From contig DASQDI010000048.1 in the NCBI GenBank assembly GCA_035634255.1, positions 1 to 10,964 of the forward strand: a DNA stretch of 10,964 bases, written 5' to 3'. Below, one piece after another: positions 1 through 6,196 of this stretch. A model generated the notes under the pieces. The model was given only the letters and a program-made list of their open reading frames with translations. It ran no database searches and had not been told where the DNA came from. Position 1 is the first letter of the stretch, and each line of letters opens with the position of its first letter. The stretch is from DATLMR01 sp035634255 (GTDB lineage Bacteria > Acidobacteriota > Blastocatellia > UBA7656). The translations under genes were made by a program, and so were the position numbers.

Positions 1-2559
1 CACCATCAAGCCGCGCGTGTGAGGAATTTGCCACAGCCCGCTGATGACGAAGTTATGCCGGCGGTCGAAATCGGTCGGCCCTTCATTCAGGTCAAGGCGC
101 AAATCGTCCAGCAGTTGAAAGTTCGCGGTAGGGACGCCTGACCCGCTCATGTTGCCGCGCCCCTTCGAGAGCGTATATGCGCTTTTGAACTGAAACCCTC
201 TGCTGAAGCGCTTGTCAACAGAGACCTGCAGCGCGTCGTAACGGGTTTCGCCCACGTTAGCTCTGGTCGTTACGCTTGAGACCCTCGCCGCTTCAAACGG
301 CAGGTTACTAAACAGGTCCGTCTTCACAGGGAGCATGCCATGCCGTATGACTTCGCCCAGTGTCGCGAAGCGCCGGGTGATCGTGTCGGCTGAGTTTGTC
401 GTGTCGCGCGTGCCGGGGTTGAGGTTGATAGTCATCAGCTGGTCTACGCCATCCTGATGGATGTAGTCGACCGTGAGGGCGAGCGTCGGCAAAAGCTCTC
501 TCTGGAACCCGATTGATGCTGATCGCACATAAGGCATGCGGCGATCCTCGTTATCCACGACCGGGGAGGGATTAGCCAGCAATGCGCCCGTTCCCACGAG
601 CGAACTTATCAGCGCGCGGTCAACAACCGGGCCGTTCCTGAGCGTTGGGTCGGTAGGCAATCTCCCCGCCCTCGGCCCCGGATCAGCGGCGTTCAGGGGG
701 AAGTTTCGGACGAAGGAGGTGGAGAATGGCCCGGCGGTGCGGAAGGCGGTTATGAGCTCGAATGGCGTGTTCTGGTAAAAAAAGCCATAGCCGCCGCGTA
801 TGACCGTCCTGCCATCACCTGCCGGGTCATAGGCGAACCCGAGCCGGGGCGAAACGTTGTTGTTGTCCCCGGAGATTGTCTCGTCGTCGTAGCGCACGCC
901 CAGATTCAGCGTTAGGTTCGGCCTCACCTTCCAGTTGTCTTGGGCGAAGAGGCTGGTGTTGTGGTTGATGAGAACGAATTGTGATGGGCCACCTACGCGA
1001 ATCGAGAAACGCTCCGGGTAGGTCCTGGGGTCATCGGCGTCGAACGGAAGGTTGGTCGGGAAGCTGAACTGCCCATTGAGCAATCCCTCATCGGTGTTGT
1101 CCGCCGTGACGTAGTTGTATTCGAAACCGAATTTTAGCGTGTGGGCGCTCCGCACCCAGGATGTAGTATTGGCCGCCCGGTAAGAATTATTAATACGGGC
1201 CTGTGCGACGTTGCTCTGCTGAGTCGCGAAATCGAGGAAGGCGAGCGTCGGGGGCAACTCGCTCATGGACTTGCCCGCGTTAAAGGCCGGATTGGCAAAG
1301 GCCACATCTTCGCGCGTGAAGTTGATGCGCAGGTCATTTACAAGCGACGGACTGAATATAGCCGTCCAGCTTCCCACAACGGTCTGGTCAATGTCTGCCT
1401 CTTCGCGCGCCGCGTCGAGTGTCACTGCGCCTATGATCTGGTTGAACTGAGGCGAGCTTTCGCGCAGCCACCGGACCGCGAGTTGGTGGTTCTTCGAGGG
1501 CTGGGTGTCAAACCGCAAATTGGTGTTGAACACCCGCGTATTCTCCGTCGTTGAAGTATTGAACTCCGGGCGCGACGGAATGTCAATTATCACCCCTTCG
1601 GCTATCGTGGTCCTCTCTAACCCGAAAAAGAAATGGGCGAAGTCTTTCTTGACCGGCCCGCCGACTGTAAAGCCATATTGCTTCATGTCGGCATCCGGCT
1701 CTTCGAGCTCGTTGAGGATCGCGAAACGATTCCTCGCGTTGAGAGACCTGTCCTGGAAGAAACCGAAAGCGCTGCCATGAAACCGGTTCGTGCCGGACTT
1801 GGTAATCGCGTTTATGATCCCGCCCGACGTGCGCCCGAACTCGGCGTCAAACTGGTTCGTAAGCACCTGGAACTCCTGCACGGATTCGAGCGCCGTCCGC
1901 GCCTGCGACCCCGCGCGCTGGCCGATCACATCGTCATTGTTGTTGGACCCGTCAAGCAGGTAATTGTTGAAGCGCGGGTCCTGGCCATTAACGCTGACCG
2001 AATCCGAGCCGAACGATTCCGTGCTGATGTTAGGCACGACGCCCGGAAGCAGCCCGACGAAGCCGATGAAGTTTCGATTGACCGACGGGAGCTCGATCAT
2101 CTCCTTCTGGCTGATGTGGCCGCCTATCTCTTTCGAAGTGGTTTCGATGATGGGCGCTTCACCCGTTATCGAAACCACTTCGTTGGTGCCCCCCGTCTCC
2201 AGGGTGATCTTCAACTCCTGAGTCTCCCCGACCTCAAGCCCGACGTCTTCGCGCACGGCGGTCTTGAATCCCTGGGCCTCGACCGTAATGCGGTACCTTC
2301 CCGGAATGAGCGACGGAAAGACATAGATGCCCGAATCATTAGTTGTCGCCGTCCGCCGGTTAAGCCCGGTTGCCTGGTTGGCAATCGAGACTTGAGTGTT
2401 AGGGATCACAGCGCCCGTCGAATCTACCACAATCCCTCTCAGCACTGATGTGCCTTCCTGGGCAAATGACGGCAACGCGTGAGTCAACAGTGAAAAGACT
2501 ATAAGAAAGAAAGTTGCGCTCTTGCCTACCCTTCTACTGAATCCTTGACTGAAAAGCAT
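1..2559 (-). CDS. TonB-dependent receptor with carboxypeptidase-regulatory-like N-terminal domain (3' end beyond window)
   Basis: Reading the minus strand from the ATG at 2559 gives 853 codons without a stop up to the window edge, so the C-terminus is missing. Residues 1-33 form a signal peptide (arginines near the start, hydrophobic core, cleavage likely after SFA). Residues about 36-120 match a carboxypeptidase-regulatory-like beta-sandwich (RGIVVDSTGAVIPN, then GIYVFPSLIPGRYRI). A plug domain follows (NRNFIGFVGLLPGVV; SVNGQDPRFNNYLLDG near residue 200; TKSGTNRFHGSAFGF). The rest is a beta-barrel with typical strand pieces such as FAQDNWKVRPNLTLNLGVRY. A strong AAGGAGA ribosome site at 2564-2570 fixes the start. 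Members of this large, OAR-like receptor group sit in the outer membrane; acidobacteria carry many of them and substrates are rarely known. The GntR-type gene upstream on the same strand may regulate it. The family call is firm; the substrate is unknown. Confidence 0.93.
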   Translation of the reverse strand, partial: MLFSQGFSRRVGKSATFFLIVFSLLTHALPSFAQEGTSVLRGIVVDSTGAVIPNTQVSIANQATGLNRRTATTNDSGIYVFPSLIPGRYRITVEAQGFKTAVREDVGLEVGETQELKITLETGGTNEVVSITGEAPIIETTSKEIGGHISQKEMIELPSVNRNFIGFVGLLPGVVPNISTESFGSDSVSVNGQDPRFNNYLLDGSNNNDDVIGQRAGSQARTALESVQEFQVLTNQFDAEFGRTSGGIINAITKSGTNRFHGSAFGFFQDRSLNARNRFAILNELEEPDADMKQYGFTVGGPVKKDFAHFFFGLERTTIAEGVIIDIPSRPEFNTSTTENTRVFNTNLRFDTQPSKNHQLAVRWLRESSPQFNQIIGAVTLDAAREEADIDQTVVGSWTAIFSPSLVNDLRINFTREDVAFANPAFNAGKSMSELPPTLAFLDFATQQSNVAQARINNSYRAANTTSWVRSAHTLKFGFEYNYVTADNTDEGLLNGQFSFPTNLPFDADDPRTYPERFSIRVGGPSQFVLINHNTSLFAQDNWKVRPNLTLNLGVRYDDETISGDNNNVSPRLGFAYDPAGDGRTVIRGGYGFFYQNTPFELITAFRTAGPFSTSFVRNFPLNAADPGPRAGRLPTDPTLRNGPVVDRALISSLVGTGALLANPSPVVDNEDRRMPYVRSASIGFQRELLPTLALTVDYIHQDGVDQLMTINLNPGTRDTTNSADTITRRFATLGEVIRHGMLPVKTDLFSNLPFEAARVSSVTTRANVGETRYDALQVSVDKRFSRGFQFKSAYTLSKGRGNMSGSGVPTANFQLLDDLRLDLNEGPTDFDRRHNFVISGLWQIPHTRGLMV

Positions 2560-2677
2560 TGTGTCTCCTTTCTATTACTACCAGCGGAATGCAATCACGC
2601 CGGACTCACTTGTGGCCTGGCTGTGATAAGTAGTGCGGGCTGGCTTCACGACCTGAGCTCTCGGGCAGTGAGCCACT

Positions 2678-2696
2678 TAAAACTGCTCCGGTTTTA
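2678..2696. repeat. Inverted repeat TAAAAC-N7-GTTTTA in receptor leader region
   Basis: A perfect 6-base inverted repeat with a 7-base spacer lies about 120 bases upstream of the receptor start. No run of T follows on either strand, so it does not look like an intrinsic terminator. It could be an operator half-site pair or part of the leader RNA. The rest of 2572-2677 shows no convincing promoter. Confidence 0.35.
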
Positions 2697-2706
2697 GAAT
2701 CGCTCC

Positions 2707-2722
2707 TGTGATAATTACCACA
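2707..2722. promoter_or_regulatory. Near-perfect 16-bp palindrome TGTGATAATTACCACA, candidate operator
   Basis: Seven of eight base pairs of this 16-mer are symmetric. GntR-family regulators commonly bind palindromes with outer GT and AC pairs, as here (TGTG...CACA). The left half together with its preceding C (CTGTGATAA) recurs at 2621-2629, 85 bases nearer the receptor gene. The site lies between the GntR-type regulator gene and the receptor gene, so a role in receptor regulation is plausible. Binding by the neighbouring regulator is inferred, not shown. Confidence 0.45.
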
Positions 2723-2724
2723 CA

Positions 2725-2750
2725 AATCGTTCCAGGTAAATGGAACGATT
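2725..2750. promoter_or_regulatory. Perfect 10-bp inverted repeat AATCGTTCCA-N6-TGGAACGATT, candidate operator
   Basis: The two 10-base arms are perfectly complementary with a 6-base spacer. The core GTTCCAGG (2729-2736) occurs again at 2769-2776, exactly 40 bases on, giving three related half-sites in about 50 bases. The element lies just downstream of the regulator gene stop. Neither strand has a T tract after the stem, which argues against a Rho-independent terminator and favours a protein-binding site controlling the receptor gene. A stem acting in the RNA cannot be ruled out. Confidence 0.45.
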
Positions 2751-2787
2751 CTCCCTGGTTGCTAAACTGTTCCAGGCGCGGGGAGAT

Positions 2788-3762
2788 TCACTTTTCGGAT
2801 GGGATTTGGGCGTGGAAGAGCATCACGGCCTCAAGCGCCTCGATAGAATCGCTCGAGAGCATGTTGTCGAGCTTCAACTCTTTGATTCGCGATGGTATAA
2901 GGTTGCGTAATTGCTGGTCGCATATAGGCGAGATGTAAACCGATTGCGCGCGGGTGATCGCTGCTCGTACTTGTGCCGTGCTAGTGCTGTCAGTTGCAGT
3001 GATGCGGTCGAGGATGGAAGGTGAGATTCCGAGGCTCAGCAGGTTGTGGCGGAAAGCGGGGAAGAAGCTCGCATTCGACACCACCATCAGCACAGGCCCC
3101 CGGCGCGCCGCCGTGATGAGTTCGGGCAGGAAGTCTGCATTCAAGCGTAGCTGAAGTATCTTCTTATTGTAGCGAGCGGACAGCGCTTTGACCTCCTTGA
3201 AGTGATAGTCCGTCGTGGCGAAATAATCAGTCAGCGCAAGCATTCTCGACGTCCGCCGGTCCGGGCTCCCCAGTTGAGCGAGCAGCACCGGGAGGACGCG
3301 CACCTTTAATCTGTTAGTTATTTCGTGAGCGAACAGGTTGACCTGCTCTTCGTTGCATTCGACCACCGTGACCTGCGTGCGTGCGAGGCGAGGTTTCTCA
3401 ACGAAGCTTTCGACAAGTTTGTAGTACTGGTATGGGTCGAGCCTGAGGGCGCTGGCCGCCGACAGGTTGGATTTAATCAGTTTAAAAATTGAGAGGCAAT
3501 AAGCCTGGTCCAGGTCTGCTCTGTCTATATCTGCGATGTAAGCGCCCGACCCCGTCCTAAGCTCTATGTATCCTTCCTCGCTTAACCGCTGGTATATTGA
3601 AAACGCCGTCTTGATATTAATGGTGCAGTGCTGGGACATCTGCCGCACACTTGGCAGCCTGTCCCCCGCGCGCAGCTTGCCCAGGTGTAGCGCCGTCAGC
3701 AACTGCTCGCGCGCTTGCTCGAACAAAGGTCGCTTTCTGTTCTTGTTTAAAATGAACTGCAT
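2788..3762 (-). CDS. GntR-family transcriptional regulator with long ligand-sensing-like C-terminal domain
   Basis: The N-terminal 10-78 residues are a GntR winged helix-turn-helix: PLFEQAREQLLTALHLGKLR, then AGDRLPSVRQM, the recognition-helix region NIKTAFSIYQRLSEEGYI and the wing TGSGAYIAD. The remaining roughly 245 residues are not the FadR/FCD, UTRA or aminotransferase (MocR) domains. They read as an alpha/beta fold with strands such as VTVVECN and GPVLMVVSNASFF, perhaps similar to periplasmic-binding-like sensors. I prefer the ATG at 3762 because family members start just before the helix-turn-helix; a GGGAGA lies 12 bases upstream, a rather long spacing. An in-frame ATG at 3795 would add 11 residues and cannot be excluded. 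The gene is followed on the same strand by candidate operators and the TonB receptor, suggesting local control of nutrient uptake. The ligand is unknown. Confidence 0.85.
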   Translation of the reverse strand: MQFILNKNRKRPLFEQAREQLLTALHLGKLRAGDRLPSVRQMSQHCTINIKTAFSIYQRLSEEGYIELRTGSGAYIADIDRADLDQAYCLSIFKLIKSNLSAASALRLDPYQYYKLVESFVEKPRLARTQVTVVECNEEQVNLFAHEITNRLKVRVLPVLLAQLGSPDRRTSRMLALTDYFATTDYHFKEVKALSARYNKKILQLRLNADFLPELITAARRGPVLMVVSNASFFPAFRHNLLSLGISPSILDRITATDSTSTAQVRAAITRAQSVYISPICDQQLRNLIPSRIKELKLDNMLSSDSIEALEAVMLFHAQIPSEK

Positions 3763-3823
3763 GCTGAAAAGCCATCTCCCGGCGAACATGAGCATTCATT
3801 TCTCATTGTCATCAGGCGCTTTG

Positions 3824-3829
3824 ATTATA
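3824..3829 (-). promoter_or_regulatory. Candidate -10 box (TATAAT) for the GntR-type regulator gene
   Basis: On the minus strand a perfect TATAAT lies about 28 bases upstream of the 3795 ATG and about 60 bases upstream of the 3762 ATG. A -35 element at the expected distance is weak. None of the palindromes found upstream of the receptor recurs here, so simple autoregulation through those motifs is not supported. Confidence 0.4.
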
Positions 3830-4036
3830 ACTTGTGGAATCCGGAAATGTACCTTACTGCGTGCCGTCGCATATAGGTTTCGTGCCGAGCTCCCGCAACG
3901 GCAAAGCCCCGCGCACGCGCGCCGCATCGCTTAAAGCACTCATCTGGTCGCATGTACTCATAGTGGCTACTATCGATCCATTCTTCTACAACCCCGCATG
4001 TCGGATTTGCGGTGAGGTGTGCATTGAAGGACAGAG

Positions 4037-4210
4037 CCCCTTTGAGGCCGCTTCCGCATCCCCTCCCGTCATTCCCTCGAAAACACGTTCGAGCATAGGC
4101 GTGCGGAAGCCTCCAGCCACCAGCGCATTGACTCGTTCGCCCTGCTGAGAATACTTCTGCTCCGCTGATTTCGTGAGGGCCAAAACGCCCGATATCGTAT
4201 CGGACGGCAA
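4037..4210 (-). pseudogene. Decayed fragment of a short-chain dehydrogenase/reductase (SDR)
   Basis: The minus-strand translation from about 4192 to 4037 closely resembles the part of a classical SDR just after the catalytic Tyr-x-x-x-Lys: SGVLALTKSAEQKYSQQGER, then VNALVAGGFRTPMLERVFEG and MTGGDAEAASKG. In intact enzymes the segment reads like LTKSAALEYA...RVNAVxPGxxRTPML. The Rossmann glycine motif, the catalytic serine and Tyr-Lys, and the C-terminal helix are absent. The usual NAxxPG proline is Ala. The frame meets a stop at 4228-4226 upstream, and downstream it loses similarity before a stop near 3986. I see no SDR-like residues in the rest of 3796-4370. It is therefore a gene remnant and no active enzyme is expected. 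Confidence 0.6.
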
Positions 4211-4333
4211 GGTGCAGCCAGAGCCGTTAAATGCGGGGCGGATTCTTCCGGAGCGGCTGAAGCGAATTTCGTATCGTTACTCTCAGCCCGCCCCCCGCCC
4301 GGTCAACCGGAGCGTTCGCCCGCCGGTATTAAA

Positions 4334-4362
4334 TTGCATGATTTCTGAAAGGCATTTATAAG
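4334..4362 (+). promoter_or_regulatory. Candidate sigma-70 promoter giving a leaderless transcript
   Basis: TTGCAT (4334-4339), a 17-base spacer, and TATAAG (4357-4362) form a good vegetative-type promoter. Only 8 bases separate the -10 box from the ATG at 4371, so transcription would begin at or next to the start codon. No Shine-Dalgarno sequence precedes that ATG, which agrees with leaderless translation. Confidence 0.5.
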
Positions 4363-4370
4363 ATAGGCGC

Positions 4371-5513
4371 ATGAGAGAAACTTTTAACTGCCCTTCTTGC
4401 GGCGGGCCTCTTCACTGTGATGGGAACAGCAGGACGGTTCGCTGTCAGTTCTGCCACAACTCCGTCATCGTGCCGGTAGAGTTGCGCGAGCCAGCTGCGC
4501 CGAGCGCCGCGCAGCGTCAACGTGCCGGCAACTTGCGGCCGCTTCACTTACTCTTAGCTACACTGGCTCTTTTAATGTTCGCAGTTGGCGGGCTTCTGGC
4601 CTTGTCGAGGTGGAAGCAAACCTCCGCCGTCCCCTTACCCAGCCCGACCTCGAAGCCTGCTGCCGCTCAACCCCCCGTAACTACGCCGCCTTCAAGCGCA
4701 GCACGGAGGGCCGGGCTTTTCAGCCTTGCGCTCTCATTCGGCAGTAGAGGCAAAGGGCCCGGGTTGTTTGATGACGCCCGTAGCGTCGCGGTTGATGCCT
4801 CAGGGAATATATACGTTGGCGAGTATAACGGCGGGCGTATCCAGGTGTTTGACGAAGAAGGGAAGTTCCTCACACAATGGGTGGCCGACGCTAAATGGCC
4901 ATTGCGCGGGATGGCGGCAGATCGTAAGGGTGTTGTCTACGTCGTGCAACGGGGGACAATTAATCGCTACGAAGGCTCGACCGGCAAGGCGTTGGGGAAG
5001 GTGCCTTACGGCGACGGCCCTGGGTTCGACGACGTAGCGGTTGCAGCCGACGGCGGGCTGGTCGCGGCCTGGCACAGGCACCGTGACAACATCGTGCGAT
5101 TCGACCGAGAGGGCGTGGCAGTCAGGACGATCCGAAACGCGGTCAGTGGGCAGACCGAAAGTTCGGAGTTACAGAGCCGGGTTGCCGTGGATGGGGGCGG
5201 CAACATCTACGTTCTGGGCACTTTCAGCAACTCAGTCTTTAAGTTCTCGCCCGAAGGTAAATTCATCACGAGATTCGGCGGCCAGGGCAACGAGCGGGGG
5301 CAATTCAGCGCGCCTTCGGCAATCGGGGTAGACGGTCAGGGGCGTGTGTACGTATGCGATTTCGGGGGTGTGCAGGTGTTTGACGGGGATGGGCGATACC
5401 TCGACCTGATCAAGGTGGAAGGGGCGGCGTCAGGCTTGGCGTTTAATGATAAGAACGAGTTGTTTGTCGTAGCGCGCGAGAAGGTCTTAAAGTTTATTTT
5501 AAATAAGCCTTAA
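4371..5513 (+). CDS. Zinc-ribbon / single-TM / NHL-repeat beta-propeller protein
   Basis: The 380-residue product has three parts. Residues 7-28 form a zinc ribbon with two Cys pairs (CPSC at 7-10, CQFC at 25-28). Residues about 58-79 are one hydrophobic membrane span (LLLATLALLMFAVGGLLAL). A Pro/Ala/Ser-rich linker follows to about residue 112. From about 115 to the end there are roughly six NHL-type blades, for example DARSVAVDASGNIYVGEYNG, RVAVDGGGNIYVLG and AIGVDGQGRVYVCDFGG. The layout implies a cytoplasmic zinc finger and an external propeller, which in NHL proteins is often a protein- or carbohydrate-interaction surface. There is no catalytic signature. No Shine-Dalgarno site precedes the ATG; a promoter ends 8 bases upstream. 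The gene stands alone on its strand. The domain calls are secure; the cellular role is unknown. Confidence 0.85.
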   Translation: MRETFNCPSCGGPLHCDGNSRTVRCQFCHNSVIVPVELREPAAPSAAQRQRAGNLRPLHLLLATLALLMFAVGGLLALSRWKQTSAVPLPSPTSKPAAAQPPVTTPPSSAARRAGLFSLALSFGSRGKGPGLFDDARSVAVDASGNIYVGEYNGGRIQVFDEEGKFLTQWVADAKWPLRGMAADRKGVVYVVQRGTINRYEGSTGKALGKVPYGDGPGFDDVAVAADGGLVAAWHRHRDNIVRFDREGVAVRTIRNAVSGQTESSELQSRVAVDGGGNIYVLGTFSNSVFKFSPEGKFITRFGGQGNERGQFSAPSAIGVDGQGRVYVCDFGGVQVFDGDGRYLDLIKVEGAASGLAFNDKNELFVVAREKVLKFILNKP

Positions 5514-5871
5514 GCCGAATGTGGGACTAAATAACTAAAGCCACCTTTGCGTCGGAATTGTTCGAATTTAGAGTCTTACAAACATTCAACAAATCATTTT
5601 ACGATGCGCGCGGCTCGTCTACAGGTGGCCGCCACATCCGATGCCATGCTCGCGGATAAGACCAACACTATTTCGAGCGCGCAGTCCGCCCGACCATTGA
5701 AACGATGAAAGGCAGTACACGAGCTGACAGGAAAACGTCGTCTCGTCCCTACGTTAAATCAAATTAGCAATCGTCGCCTTTATAGTATGCCTTAATGTCC
5801 GGTTTAGGACTTTCGGGCAAAAGGGCTTGCTTCCTGTACGTACCGCAGCTACCGAGAACAGATTAATAAGG

Positions 5872-5898
5872 TAAGGCTTATGCTCTATATAAGCCTTA
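5872..5898. repeat. Perfect 9-bp inverted repeat TAAGGCTTA-N9-TAAGCCTTA
   Basis: The arms are fully complementary and could form a stable hairpin in RNA or a dimer-binding site in DNA. No U-rich tail follows in either direction. The right-arm sequence TAAGCCTTA also occurs at 5504-5512, across the stop codon of the NHL gene, which may be chance. Confidence 0.5.
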
Positions 5899-5956
5899 TG
5901 TCCAAGCGTCTTGGCTGAAAATAAGTGACACTAAACCCGGATTTAAAGACTGCTAG

Positions 5957-5976
5957 ACCCGGCATAACCCGGCATA
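5957..5976. repeat. Tandem duplication of a 10-bp unit ACCCGGCATA
   Basis: Two exact, adjacent copies of ACCCGGCATA occur, one helical turn apart, which suits cooperative binding of a regulator. A related AAACCCGG is at 5933-5940. Two copies are few, so replication slippage is an alternative. Confidence 0.5.
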
Positions 5977-5985
5977 CCAGGACAG

Positions 5986-5997
5986 GCTGTTAACAGC
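5986..5997. promoter_or_regulatory. Perfect 12-bp palindrome GCTGTTAACAGC, candidate operator
   Basis: This perfectly symmetric 12-mer sits about 200 bases before the peroxidase start, flanked at some distance by the inverted pair CACTAAAC / GTTTAGTG. It has the form of a binding site for a dimeric regulator, but no regulator gene lies next to it, so its role is inferred from symmetry alone. Confidence 0.35.
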
Positions 5998-6196
5998 AGG
6001 TGATAGTTTAGTGACCTGTTCGGGGCGTTTAATGGTTGGGGAGTCATTTAAATACAGAAACTCTGAATCTCGTTAGTGGGATTGAACCGGAAGGCTTCTA
6101 AAGGCAGCGCGTGGTAATGGTCGCTGCGTTGCTGCCGAAGCACCGGCTCTTCTTTCAGAAACGGTCACTACGATGAGAGTAGGAAGGAGCGCGCGT

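Larger units (their letters stand above)
5514..6196. other. Long non-coding stretch upstream of the peroxidase cluster
   Basis: I find no convincing protein gene, tRNA or other known RNA here. The stretch is more AT-rich than the neighbouring genes, and its right part (5872-6013) is dense in dyad symmetry: a 9-base inverted repeat, CCAAG-N3-CTTGG at 5902-5914, a 10-base tandem duplication, a 12-base palindrome, and CACTAAAC (5929-5936) mirrored by GTTTAGTG (6006-6013). It probably holds the promoter and control sites of the 6197-9819 cluster, but I could not identify a clear -35/-10 pair. No T-tract terminator is visible after the NHL gene. Confidence 0.5.

Noticed and set aside
1633..2448. 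Plus-strand open frame of 271 codons
   Set aside because: It lies antisense to the TonB receptor, whose own frame gives a recognisable signal peptide, regulatory domain and plug over the same bases. The plus-strand product is charged, low in hydrophobic order and family-less.
2725..2750. Inverted repeat considered as a terminator of the GntR-type gene
   Set aside because: No T run follows the stem on either strand; an operator fits better.
5604..5708. 34-codon plus-strand ORF, considered as a small precursor peptide
   Set aside because: It has no ribosome site, no Cys, and is about 490 bases from the peroxidase start, so there is no support for translation.
6076..6092. tRNA T-arm-like GGTTCAATCC on the minus strand
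   Set aside because: No acceptor, D or anticodon stem can be folded around it, and the loop is too short.
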